Below are positions 1 to 8,526 of a stretch of DNA of 64,000 nt, piece by piece; position 1 is the stretch's first letter; every line of letters begins with the position of its first letter. The stretch comes from Natroniella sulfidigena (GTDB lineage Bacteria; Bacillota; Halanaerobiia; Halobacteroidales; Halobacteroidaceae). The stretch lies in contig NZ_JALKBY010000003.1 of assembly GCF_023223645.1 (NCBI RefSeq), positions 1-64,000 on the forward strand. The letters run 5' to 3'. The position numbers and the translations under genes are program-made. The notes below the pieces were generated by a model. That model saw only the letters and a list, made by a program, of their open reading frames with translations, was not told the origin of the DNA and searched no databases.

Positions 1-27
1 TCCTTAGGATTTATTGTCGTTACTTTA

Positions 28-357
28 TTATACACAGATTTTACTCCTTACGACAACTATCCTAACACATAGGGGTTTTGATACTTGTTTAACAGTAGTT
101 TCTTCATTAGTTCTTTTAATTTGGTGTTTCAGCTTATCAGCTATCTTCTTTTTAACACCATTGACTACTCTAGATTTACATACATATTTATTACCTTTCT
201 TCCTAACTTTGAGTTTAATACCCAAAAATTCAGTATAAGTCCTTTTAAGGTTGGTAATTTTAGTTTTCTTTTTACTAACTTCAAGGTTAAGTCTTTCCTT
301 TAGCCACTTGATTGTGGCTACTTTAATCTTGCTGGCTGTTTCATAATCTCTACACAT
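28..357 (-). pseudogene. RT/maturase of intron 1, C-terminal fragment
   Basis: This is the continuation of the RT begun at 3239. It encodes KIMCRDYETASKI, the stretch that follows the YADD catalytic motif in LtrA-type proteins, then EFLGIKLKVRKKG and the start of the maturase X domain. Joining 2363 to 365 gives YADDFKIMCRDYE in frame. The fragment ends at a stop around 28. A sequence resembling the usual NPYVLG stretch lies in the next frame just before it, so the C-terminus appears frameshifted or decayed. No DNA endonuclease domain is visible before the window edge. Confidence 0.8.
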
Positions 358-484
358 AATCTTGAGTAGGGTCGAAGTCTGGTGCTCTAATTTAGGTTGG
401 CGTTTGTGTTCTCCGTTTGCTCACCCTTTCGTCTGTGAGTGTCACAATATCCCAGCCTTGTCAGTTTCCAAACCCCGCCGCCAC

Positions 485-517
485 AAACCGGACATGAGGT
501 TTTCCCTCATCCGGCTT
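485..517 (-). ncRNA. Group II intron domain V of intron 2
   Basis: On the minus strand it reads AAGCCGGATGAGG, a GAAAA loop, then CCTCATGTCCGGTTT. This is a 33-nt hairpin with a two-base bulge and the AGCC/GGTT base typical of catalytic domain V. It lies 25 nt past the RT stop codon, the standard place. Confidence 0.85.
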
Positions 518-542
518 TCTACCAAGCTTTCTTCTTAAGCAT

Positions 543-1835
543 TCAGAGAGGCAAGTATTTAACTCGCCCCGATAAAAAGTATAGACCTATGTTTCTAAAG
601 AAATGAGTATCATAATCTCTATTCCCGTGTCCTCGCTTCTGGTGCTTTCGTCTAAGCCATATCCTTATCCTCTGTTTTATATAATTATCTAATTTGATTA
701 AATGTTCAGCACAGTTACTACGACAAAAATAATTACCCCAACCTATCAACTTTCTATTAATTTTCTCAACTATATATTCTATTTTTGGGGTATAATCTCC
801 CTTCGTCAATGCTTTTACTTTATTTCTTATCTTCTTCATTGCTTTCTGCGATGGCCAGATATAGCACCACATCTTACCCTTTCGAGATAACTTCCTCCGA
901 AAGTGCATACCGAGAAAATTAAAACCTTCCTCAGCTTTTGTAACCTTTGTTTTCTTTTCATTCAGAGTCAATTCTAACCTCTCTATTAGTCTATTCATTT
1001 TCTTATACCACGGCATTGGATTACCTTTGGTGAGGATTACATAGTCATCGGCAAATCGCACCAATTTAGCTTCTTTACTCCATCCTAGTCTATTCCAGTT
1101 CCTATCCAATAGGTTCAGATATGCATTAGCTAAAAGAGGAGAAATAACTCCTCCCTGTGGTGTTCCTGTGTCAGAAAAAGTTATCTTTCCTTTTTCCATA
1201 ATACCAGCTTTTAACCAACATCTTATCATTTTAATAATTTTGGGGTCACTTATCCGCTCTTTAATTGTCTTAATTAAATTTTCATGCGGGATAGTGTCAA
1301 AATAGGATTTCAAATCAGCATCAATTACATTTGTATATCCATTGACTACATGCCGGCGTACAGCTCTTATTGCATCATGTGGACTTCTTTCAGGACGAAA
1401 ACCATAAGAACAATCCTGAAAATCTGCCTCCAGTATTGGTTCAATTATAATTTTAACTGCCGCCTGTACTATCCTATCTTTAACAACTGGTATTCCTAAT
1501 GGTCTCATTTCGGTGCGTGATGGCTCTTTGGGAATGTATGCTCGTCTAATTGGTTTCGGTTTGTATATCCCTTCCTGTAACTCTTTTTGTAGTTGTTTTA
1601 AATATAACTCAACTCCATATTCTTCAACAGCTTGCAATCTAACTTCATCTATCCCCGCAGAACCTTGATTTTGCCTCACCTGACACCAAGCTCTCTTTAG
1701 TATATCCATACGATATACTTTATCATATAAAATTCCATACCTCTTATTCGGTTTCTCTTTAGCACTAAGATATAGTTTCTGCTGAAGTACTCGAACCTTG
1801 TCTAATGACGTGTATATAGCCTTATCGGCAATCAC
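543..1835 (-). CDS. ltrA: Group II intron reverse transcriptase/maturase (intron 2)
   Basis: This 430-residue protein would splice and mobilise intron 2. It has an RT domain with RRAYIPKEPSRTEMRPLGIP (RT1/2), YGFRPERSPHDA, the DADLKSYFDTIPH block, GTPQGGVISPLLAN and the catalytic FADDYVIL near residue 265, then a maturase X domain with LIGWGNYF. No C-terminal HNH endonuclease is visible, and the protein is of the shorter type that ends after the X domain. The start is a GTG at 1835 behind GGAGGAGG at good spacing. All RT motifs look intact, so unlike intron 1 this intron could still be active. Confidence 0.95.
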   Translation of the reverse strand: MIADKAIYTSLDKVRVLQQKLYLSAKEKPNKRYGILYDKVYRMDILKRAWCQVRQNQGSAGIDEVRLQAVEEYGVELYLKQLQKELQEGIYKPKPIRRAYIPKEPSRTEMRPLGIPVVKDRIVQAAVKIIIEPILEADFQDCSYGFRPERSPHDAIRAVRRHVVNGYTNVIDADLKSYFDTIPHENLIKTIKERISDPKIIKMIRCWLKAGIMEKGKITFSDTGTPQGGVISPLLANAYLNLLDRNWNRLGWSKEAKLVRFADDYVILTKGNPMPWYKKMNRLIERLELTLNEKKTKVTKAEEGFNFLGMHFRRKLSRKGKMWCYIWPSQKAMKKIRNKVKALTKGDYTPKIEYIVEKINRKLIGWGNYFCRSNCAEHLIKLDNYIKQRIRIWLRRKHQKRGHGNRDYDTHFFRNIGLYFLSGRVKYLPL

Positions 1836-2362
1836 GTAGCTCCTCCTCCTCTCGAAACTTAGCTTAAATCACAGATACTTCACTAGAAAAAGTTATGTTG
1901 TCTTTTTCATCATCGTTACTATTACCTGTTCCGACTCCCAATTCATACATTGACGATATCTTCATAGTTCCTCTACTTATATATCGTCTTACCTTTCAGA
2001 TATGAACGGGCCTCCTTTACTTTCACGAGTTACTGTCATTACATACCGTTCTCTTTGTACCGAGGATGCCTCAACATAATTATTGAGGTTCTGCTTTCAC
2101 TCAACGACTCGAAGTTCAACCATCCCTACTTCGACTCTCCTAGATATAACAGCCGAATATACGCTGACGATACTTTATTCAAGATTCCCTTCCGGTACGG
2201 TCTGTAACTTTGCCTCCGCCCCTTGTCTAGGTTCGAGGACGTTTGTCAGATCGCTTAGGCATAGCAGTTGCCTGCATATTACCCGACCTCAAGCTACTTT
2301 GCTTAGTTTTACAAAGGCAAGTACTTTTCAACTTGCTAGCAACAACGTGTGGTAAAGCGCGC
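1836..2362 (-). ncRNA. Ribozyme domains I-IV leader of intron 2
   Basis: This 527-nt non-coding stretch between the intron 5' end and the RT start codon is where domains I to III of the ribozyme are expected. It shares a TTGTTGCTA motif near its 5' end with intron 1. I did not fold it and cannot name EBS sites. Confidence 0.6.
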
Positions 2363-3239
2363 AGTCATCAGCATATCTGACTATATATATTTCTTTAAGG
2401 TTTGATTTCCTTAATGCCCTGTATTTACTCTTGCTTTTACTGTATTTGTAGTCTGATTTAAAGGTTTCCCATTGATTAGATAACCACCAATCTAATTCAT
2501 TTAAAACTATATTTGATAGTAAAGGTGAGATAATTCCACCTTGAGGTGTACCTTTATTTGGGATTCCTTCACCTTCAATTTCTGCTTTAAGCATCGCACC
2601 AAGTATTGATATTAATTTTTTATCTTTAATTCCCATTGACCATAATTGTTTCTTTAACTTACTGTGGTCAACATTATCAAAGAAAGATTTAATATCAATA
2701 TCAACTGAGTAATGAAGTTTACTCCTATTCATTAAAGTTGATATTCTTGCTATTGCATGTTTGGTGCTACGATTAGGTCTAAAACCGTATGAGTGCTTAT
2801 GAAACTTAGCTTCACAAATAGGCTCTAAGACCTGTTTCATACATTGTTGGATAAGTCTATCTTCCATTGTAGGAATACCTAAAGGTCTTTTTCTACCATC
2901 AGGTTTAGGAATGTAAACTCTTCTAACAGGTTGAGGTTTGTAATATTCTAATCTGTTTCTTACATAGTCAACCAATTTTTGAGTAGTCCATTGTTCCAAG
3001 TCCTCTATAGTAGTATTGTTAGTTCCTCTAGTCTTACTACCTGTATTCCTTTTAATATTACGATAAGCAAGTAAAATATTTTTCCTTGAAGTTATGTGTT
3101 GCATTAAGTTCTTAAAATCGTAACCTTTTTGACTATACTTATACAGTTTATCCTGTATTGTTTGGGTATCATAATACTCATTATTCCTTAGTTTTTGTTT
3201 CTTAGGATACTCAACATAATTCTCTGCTAATGCAGTCAT
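2363..3239 (-). pseudogene. RT/maturase of intron 1, N-terminal part, split by intron 2
   Basis: The N-terminal RT fragment carries LLAYRNIKRNTGSKTRGTNN, RRVYIPKPDGRKRPLGIPT, YGFRPNRSTKHA, DIDIKSFFDNVDH and GTPQGGIISPLLSN, and ends at VRYADD, where intron 2 begins. Translation runs 11 codons into the intron before a stop at 2328. The start ATG at 3239 has AAAGGAGG 13 nt upstream. The sequence is clearly different from the RT of intron 2, so the two introns belong to different lineages. With the C-terminal fragment at 28-365 it forms one ancestral gene. Confidence 0.9.
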
Positions 3240-3967
3240 AAGTCGGCTAAAACCTCCTTTTGAAAAGAGACTTCGCCTTTCTTAGTCTCACGAAGAACCT
3301 TATGCTAAAAATGATATATCTTATAACTTAGAATATTGACTATTGGCTATCCCTAACTCTACATTACTAGAGTATTATCGGTTAATGCCAACACTATCAC
3401 TAACATTAAGGTATGTTATTAAAATCTTCCATACCACCATTTCATCAGTATTAAGACCTCCATGTTGTTAGCTTCCCTTGTTCCAAAAGACCTTACCTGT
3501 ACATATACCCTTAGATTTCTCCTTTGAGCCTGTATGTTCCACTTTGGTATGGATATACACCCTGTAAGTGTATAAGGATTTTCATAGTTTACAATCTTAC
3601 TAACCCCACATACCTCAAACTATTGTTGATATGATCATTTCTGATTATTAATATTTTAGACCCGTACTTCCAGAGATTCGTCAGTACCTTGTGGTACATA
3701 CTAATCATAGGTATTTTATAGGCGACCGAGTTATCTTAACCTTACCTATCTCTAGGTACATTTCCTCTTAGCAAAGCTAAGTTAGGGGTTAATCTCACTT
3801 GACTTCACCGAGCTTATTACATTTCATTACTTAATTAACCAAATGCAATTCGGAGTATTATCGACAGCCCTTCAAGGCGTTACCCTCTCATTTGACTATT
3901 TAGGTCTCTTAGTTCTAATTATCTTCCGATAACTAGGCTAAACTTTTAATTTAGCAACAAGTCGCAC
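3240..3967 (-). ncRNA. Ribozyme 5' domains of intron 1
   Basis: This 728-nt non-coding stretch runs from the GTGCGAC 5' end to the RT start. Several local inverted repeats are visible, as expected for domain I, but I did not model the fold. No other gene is supported here. Confidence 0.6.
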
Positions 3968-4863
3968 GTAAACATATTCCAAGCACAATCAGAAATCTGT
4001 TTCGCTAGTTTAGAATTTTTAAGCATTCCCTTTACATTCAAGTCCTCTAGAACTAAAAGTTGGTTCTCCTTCGTTAATCTAGTGGACAGTTTATGTAAAA
4101 AGTCTTTACGAATATTCTTAATTTTAGTATGAACTTTAGCAATTTTCTTTTTAAGTTTATGCCAATTATTAGAATCTTCTTCTTTACGAGCTAATCTCTT
4201 TTGAAGTTTGGCTAATTTATCTTCATATTTAGAAAGATGTCTAGGGTTTGAGATATGTTTTCCATCAGAAGTAGTTAAAAAATCCTTAATACCCAAATCT
4301 AATCCTAACTTTCCTTGATTATTGTTAACAACAGTTTTTAAAATTTGTCTAACATTAATTGAAATATAGTATTTGCCTGTTCTAGATTTAGAAACTGTAA
4401 CATTATTGATTTTGCCTTTAACTTCTTTAGATTTAGCAAACTTAACCCAAGATAATTTAGGCAATTTAATTTTGTTATCTTTAATTTCAATATTTGTACT
4501 ACCACTAGGTCTGATAAACTTTTGTGTTCTATATGATAGTCTAGCTTTCTTTTTACTTTTGAATTTAGGATAATTATATTTACCACTAAAGAAGTTTTTA
4601 AAGGCTCTATCTAGGTCTTTAAGAGATTGTTGTAAAGCTATACTATCAACTTCTTTAAGCCACTTATATTCTTTCTTTAGTTGAGGTAGTTGTCTAGAAT
4701 ATTTAGTGTATGATTGGTACTCATCTTCTTTAGCTTTTGCTAAAAATTCATTGTAAATGAATCTAGAGCAACCAATAGTCTTATCAATTAACTCCTGTTG
4801 TTCTTGATTAGGATAAATTCTAAACTTATGTGCTTTATTAATTGGTTTGAATTTCTTAATCAC
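3968..4863 (-). pseudogene. tnpB: TnpB (IS200/IS605 family), C-terminus split off by intron 1
   Basis: TnpB proteins are RNA-guided DNA nucleases of IS200/IS605 elements. Seen here are the N-terminal KFRIYPNQEQQELI, the first RuvC aspartate in GLDLGIKDF and the second-motif glutamate in LVLEDLNVKGM. The coding match stops after ISDCAWNMF, exactly where the relative at 54502-55614 continues [21 protein letters not shown]. The zinc finger and the last catalytic Asp would lie beyond the left edge. Readable sequence runs on to a stop at 3946 inside the intron. A GTG at 4863 with GAGGTG eight bases upstream is the better start than the GTG at 4872. Confidence 0.9.
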
Positions 4864-4880
4864 TATAATCACCTCGCTTT

Positions 4881-4993
4881 CTAATTAGAATTTTGATTTT
4901 GAATATATCTCTTAATAGTTTTAGAGCTTGCATTCCCAATCGTACTAACAAAATACCCCTTACTCCAAAGCGAACCACAACGAGCATAACTAA
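4881..4993 (-). pseudogene. TnpA (HUH Y1 transposase) C-terminal remnant
   Basis: In one minus-strand frame this encodes GSLWSKGYFVSTIGNAS then KTIKRYIQNQ and a stop at 4881. That is the typical C-terminus of IS200-type single-strand transposase TnpA (YFVST-G-AS). The N-terminal part with the HUH motif is absent: the frame closes upstream and the TCACTAA repeat array begins. The remnant sits 18 nt before tnpB, so the original element was a tnpA-tnpB IS605-type transposon, now broken at both ends. Confidence 0.75.
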
Positions 4994-5000
4994 TTACCTG

Positions 5001-5050
5001 TCACTAATCACTAGTCACTAATCACTAGTCACTAATTATTAATTACTAAC
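5001..5050. repeat. Heptamer array (TCACTAA type)
   Basis: Seven-base units run in tandem: TCACTAA, TCACTAG, TCACTAA, TCACTAG, TCACTAA, TTATTAA, TTACTAA. Similar arrays occur at 22727-22775, 32017-32052 and 37966-38055. Confidence 0.85.
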
Positions 5051-5061
5051 AAAAATTATAT

Positions 5062-5114
5062 TAAAAAAAGCTATTATTGTCAACTCCTTCTATAATGGGT
5101 CAACAATAATAGCT
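5062..5114 (-). terminator. Terminator of the Na/Pi symporter gene
   Basis: AGCTATTATTGT (5069-5080) pairs with ACAATAATAGCT (5103-5114). On the minus strand the stem is followed by seven Ts, directly downstream of the gene ending at 5140. Confidence 0.75.
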
Positions 5115-5139
5115 AATCTAACTTAAGTATCATTAGATT

Positions 5140-6804
5140 TTAAATTACTTCTTCTTCCATCTCTTTTGCTTCCTTTAAAGTCAAAGCAATATCAGCAGTC
5201 TGATCACTAATATGCTCTAAACTATCAAGCACTTCTAAATAGATAATACCTGCACTAGGAATACAAACATCTTGACTGAGCCGCTCTAAATGTTTATCTC
5301 GATACTTCAATTCCAACTGATCCATCTTTGATTCAGTAGCAAGAATCTCATCAACTAATTCTAAATTCTCTTCTTTTAATAACACAATTGTCTTTTCCAA
5401 TAAATTAAAGATAATTAAAAAGCTTTCTTTAAGACTCTGTCTTGCTTCTTCAGAGAAGACAATTTGATTATTTAAATCATGGAGTACTAGTTCAGAAAGT
5501 TCATCAGCGTCATCTGCTATACTTTCAATAGCATCAATCATTGCAAAATACATATCAATCATTTGCACATCACCTTTTGACAATTTAGCTTGTGGTATTC
5601 TAGTTAAAAAGATGAGTAACTCTTCCTCTAATTCGTTGATAATATCTTCTTTACACTTAACTGCTTTAGCCAACTCTATATCTTTAGTTAAAAATGCATC
5701 TGCAGAGTCATTTACCATATCTCGAGCGATTTCAAACATCCTAATTACTTCATTACTGAGTTGATTAACAGCAACACTAGGAGTCTCTAACATTCTTTCA
5801 TCTAGATAACTTAAGCCACGCTTAAGGGACATATCCTCACCAGGAACAATATACTTGACTGCTCGAACCATAAAGCCAACAAAAGGTAACCATAATAAAG
5901 TATTTAGGATATTAAAGATCGTATGAGCATTTGCCACTAACCGCGTAGGAGTAGTTGTAAAGCCAAAGGTTTCAGAAAAATTAATCAAAAGCACCTCAAT
6001 TGCTGCTGCAAAATTAGGAATTATATATAGTAAAATTAGAACAACCACTGAACCTAATACATTAAAAATAAAGTGACCTGCAGCTGCCCGCTTAGCGTTA
6101 ATACTAGCTCCAATAGCAGATAAAATTGCAGTCACAGTCGTTCCAATATTACTCCCTAAAATAATTGGAATTCCAGCTTGGAAACTGATAGCCTCTACTG
6201 CAAATAAACCTAACAAAATTCCCATAGCAGCAGTACTACTCTGGACTGCTACTGTAATTAGGGCTCCAATTAAAACACCTAAAATTGGATAATCAGCAAA
6301 TCTCTCCATCAAATCAAAAAAGACTGGTGAATCACGTAGCGGTCTCATCGTATCACTCATTACATTCATCCCTAAAAATAAAATTCCAAAACCTAATAAG
6401 ACCTGACCTATATACTTAACTTTTGGCTTCTTGGCAAATAGATGAACAAAAAAACCAAGAGCAATAAAATGAAAAGCATACTCTCCTAAATCAAAGGCAA
6501 CCATCTGAGCTGTAATTGTAGTCCCTACATTAGCCCCCATAATTACTCCGATTGATTGTACTAAATTCATTAAACCAGCATTTACAAATCCAACCACCAT
6601 TACACTGGTCGCACTACTACTTTGAACAATAGATGTTACCCCAGCTCCTACTAAAACCCCCATCACTCGATTTGTCGTCAAAGCTGCTAATAAACTTTTA
6701 AGTTTCTTTCCAGCTGTTTTCTGTAAGCCTTCACTCATCTGCATCATCCCATAGATGAACAGACCCAAACCACCTAAAAAAGTAAAGATCATTTCAGCAG
6801 ACAA
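5140..6804 (-). CDS. Na/Pi-cotransporter family protein with PhoU-like C-terminus
   Basis: This 554-residue membrane protein probably imports or exports phosphate with sodium. Residues 1 to about 320 hold two repeats of the Na/Pi-cotransporter fold, each with a signature glutamine-serine motif (QSSSATSVMVVG near 60 and QSSTAAMG near 190) among hydrophobic helices. Residues from about 345 to 545 form an acidic, helical PhoU-like domain facing the cytoplasm. The start is a TTG at 6804 with GGAGAGG seven bases upstream, since the next ATG (codon 5) is too far from that site. It is a single gene ending at a strong terminator. The transported ion is inferred from the family, and relatives can also act on other anions. 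Confidence 0.88.
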   Translation of the reverse strand: MSAEMIFTFLGGLGLFIYGMMQMSEGLQKTAGKKLKSLLAALTTNRVMGVLVGAGVTSIVQSSSATSVMVVGFVNAGLMNLVQSIGVIMGANVGTTITAQMVAFDLGEYAFHFIALGFFVHLFAKKPKVKYIGQVLLGFGILFLGMNVMSDTMRPLRDSPVFFDLMERFADYPILGVLIGALITVAVQSSTAAMGILLGLFAVEAISFQAGIPIILGSNIGTTVTAILSAIGASINAKRAAAGHFIFNVLGSVVVLILLYIIPNFAAAIEVLLINFSETFGFTTTPTRLVANAHTIFNILNTLLWLPFVGFMVRAVKYIVPGEDMSLKRGLSYLDERMLETPSVAVNQLSNEVIRMFEIARDMVNDSADAFLTKDIELAKAVKCKEDIINELEEELLIFLTRIPQAKLSKGDVQMIDMYFAMIDAIESIADDADELSELVLHDLNNQIVFSEEARQSLKESFLIIFNLLEKTIVLLKEENLELVDEILATESKMDQLELKYRDKHLERLSQDVCIPSAGIIYLEVLDSLEHISDQTADIALTLKEAKEMEEEVI

Positions 6805-6847
6805 AATAAAACCTCTCCTCTCTAAAGACTCTCATAATACTAAGCAA

Positions 6848-7981
6848 TTATTTATTATTCAATTTCTCAAGTGCTAACCTTAAGTCCTCTTTAACTTGCT
6901 TATCATTTTCAATCTCTAAAGCTTGCCTTAAATCTTTAATTACTTCAACAACTCCAATTTCAGCTAAAGCCCAAGCTGAGTGTGCTCTAACTATTGGTTT
7001 AGGATCAGATAATCCATCCTTCAAATCATCAATAGCCCGCTTATCTTTTAAATTACCCAAAATTATTGCAGCATTCCGTTGGATTGGACGTTTGCCTCGC
7101 CAATTCATCGCTGCCTTTCCAAACTGTTGTTGATAACTCTCATCCGTTAGCTTTAATAATGAAGTTAATTTTGTTCTAGAAGCTAGATTCTGTGGTTTAA
7201 ATTCAGCATGATCACCTGTAGTTACCTCTTGATTATGAGGACAGGCTTCTTGACAAGTATCACAACCCCATAATCTAGTTCCTATCTTCTTTCTATCTTG
7301 ATGATCAATATAACCTTTACTTAAGGTTATATAACCTAAACATTGATTGCTATTTAATAGATAACCATCCTCTAAAGCACCAGTCGGACATGCTTCAATA
7401 CACCTTTTACAATCACCACATTTATCTTCTATAGGAGAATCAATCTCTAAATCAAGATTGGTAATAATCCCTCCTAAAAAGATCCAAGAACCATACTCTG
7501 GATGAATAATATTACAGTTTTTTCCCTGCCAACCGATTCCTGCTCGCCGGGCCAACGCCCGATCTACTGTTGGACCAGTATCGGCAAATTTAACTGCTTC
7601 AACTTTTTGCTCTGCTTCTCGTTGTAAAAATTCAACCAACTGCTCTAACTTCTCTCCTAATACCTGATGATAATCCTTCCCCCAAGCAAATCTAGCTATT
7701 TTTCCTTTTAAATCCATTTGATCATCTTGATTATCATCAACTATAGAATCTTCATTAGAATAAGCCATCGCTACAACAATTACTGAACGAGTACTAGCCA
7801 AAACTTCTTGAGGATCAGTAATTAACTTAAAGTCATTTTTCACAAAAGAGGATAAATAATCCCGCTCCTTTAATTCTTTAAGTAATCTTTCTACTTGCGG
7901 AAAAGAAGTAGCAGTTGTAACCTTAAGTTCATCTAAGCCAATTTGAGCAGCATATTCCTTCAAGCAAGCAGTTAATCTCAT
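6848..7981 (-). CDS. queG: Epoxyqueuosine reductase QueG
   Basis: QueG carries out the last step of queuosine synthesis, reducing epoxyqueuosine in tRNA with cobalamin and two [4Fe-4S] clusters. The 377-residue protein shows the QueG core with DTGPTVDRALARRAGIGWQG near residues 130-150, cluster motifs CGDCKRCIEACPTGAL and CDTCQEACPHN, and a C-terminal HEAT-like region (about 295-375) with NAAIILGNLKD and RAHSAWALAEIG. The start ATG has GGGAGGAG at good spacing. It lies 44 bp downstream of nothing co-directional except the ferredoxin gene at 8268, from which a terminator separates it. Confidence 0.95.
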   Translation of the reverse strand: MRLTACLKEYAAQIGLDELKVTTATSFPQVERLLKELKERDYLSSFVKNDFKLITDPQEVLASTRSVIVVAMAYSNEDSIVDDNQDDQMDLKGKIARFAWGKDYHQVLGEKLEQLVEFLQREAEQKVEAVKFADTGPTVDRALARRAGIGWQGKNCNIIHPEYGSWIFLGGIITNLDLEIDSPIEDKCGDCKRCIEACPTGALEDGYLLNSNQCLGYITLSKGYIDHQDRKKIGTRLWGCDTCQEACPHNQEVTTGDHAEFKPQNLASRTKLTSLLKLTDESYQQQFGKAAMNWRGKRPIQRNAAIILGNLKDKRAIDDLKDGLSDPKPIVRAHSAWALAEIGVVEVIKDLRQALEIENDKQVKEDLRLALEKLNNK

Positions 7982-8027
7982 CTTTTCTCCTCCCTTTCTT
8001 ATTTTAGCATAATTTTCGACAAAATAA

Positions 8028-8050
8028 AAGAGGCAGAAGTACTGCCTCTT
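8028..8050 (-). terminator. Terminator of the ferredoxin gene
   Basis: AAGAGGCAG and CTGCCTCTT form a nine-base-pair stem with a five-base loop. A T-rich tract follows on the minus strand. It lies between the ferredoxin and queG genes. Confidence 0.8.
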
Positions 8051-8079
8051 AGGAATTTATTGCTAGCCTTACTTAAAAG

Positions 8080-8268
8080 CTAAACTTCTATAATTGCATC
8101 TGTTGGACAACTCTCTAGTGCATCCTTAGTTTCTTGCTCTACTTTATCAGGTACATCATCTGTAATTGCCTCAGCTTTATCGTCACCATCCCAATCAAAG
8201 ACTGCTGGAACTTCATTGACACATAATCCACAGCTAATACAATCATCTTTTTCTACTTTTACCTTCAT
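8080..8268 (-). CDS. Small ferredoxin, single [4Fe-4S]
   Basis: A 62-residue acidic electron carrier. Cysteines in CISCGLC near the N-terminus plus SCPTDAI near the C-terminus give one [4Fe-4S] cluster. The region between them (about 15-45) is rich in Asp and Glu, as in the short ferredoxins of clostridia and thermophiles that have lost the second cluster. The start is taken at 8268 because GGAGGG lies six bases ahead of that ATG. A longer reading from 8283 would use the ribosome site itself as coding. It is divergent from the cysteine desulfurase-like gene at 8527. The partner enzyme is not evident. Confidence 0.9.
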   Translation of the reverse strand: MKVKVEKDDCISCGLCVNEVPAVFDWDGDDKAEAITDDVPDKVEQETKDALESCPTDAIIEV

Positions 8269-8390
8269 CAATAATCCCTCCATTTACTTAGATTTACATA
8301 TAGTATTACCTCCTAGTAGTCAATTATTCACTACTTAAAATCACAATTTAAAAGAATAATTCATAAACTAAAAGTAATCACATATATAAC

Positions 8391-8505
8391 TGTGCCAGTG
8401 TGAGTGATATGTGTTAGTTAAGCTCAAGCTCCTTAAAATCTTTTAAATTAAAAGAACTGAATTTACAATTTTTAACTCACACAAACACTGAAACTCACAC
8501 TATTT
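8391..8505. repeat. Hairpin element with GTGTGA-type arms
   Basis: The left arm has AGTGTGAGTGATATGTGTTA and the right arm TTAACTCACACAAACACTG with a further ACTCACACT, inverted around about 60 bp. It sits in the divergent gap between the ferredoxin and desulfurase-like genes, so it may overlap both promoters. Confidence 0.65.
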
Positions 8506-8526
8506 TGTAATTGAAAGGAGGTAATT

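Larger units (their letters stand above)
366..2362 (-). mobile_element. Inner group II intron (intron 2) inserted in the RT gene of intron 1
   Basis: The boundaries are inferred from the host gene. Removing 366-2362 joins GATGACT to TCAAGATT and restores the RT motif YADDFKIM. The intron then starts GCGCG, close to the GUGYG consensus with U2 replaced by C, and ends CCCTAC, fitting the usual terminal AY. It is 1,997 nt with a 5' ribozyme region (2362-1836), a complete RT gene (543-1835) and a recognisable domain V (485-517). The 118 nt between domain V and the 3' end exceed a normal domain VI, so a 3' extension is possible. Confidence 0.88.
1..3967 (-). mobile_element. Outer group II intron (intron 1), 3' end beyond the window
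   Basis: On the minus strand the intron begins at 3967 with GTGCGAC, matching the group II 5' consensus GUGYG, directly after tnpB sequence. It then has about 700 nt of ribozyme leader, an RT/maturase gene in two pieces (3239-2363 and 365-28), and continues past position 1, so domains V and VI are not visible. A second group II intron (366-2362) lies inside its RT gene. Its 5' splice site is well defined because tnpB coding similarity stops exactly there. It is probably immobile because its RT is split and its C-terminal part looks frameshifted. Confidence 0.85.

Noticed and set aside
2083-2355. Plus-strand frame of 90 codons
   Set aside because: It is antisense to the ribozyme leader of intron 2; base pairing keeps stops out by chance.
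5001-5050. Regular direct repeats resembling a short CRISPR array
   Set aside because: Units are 7 bp in direct tandem without spacers, and no cas genes are present.
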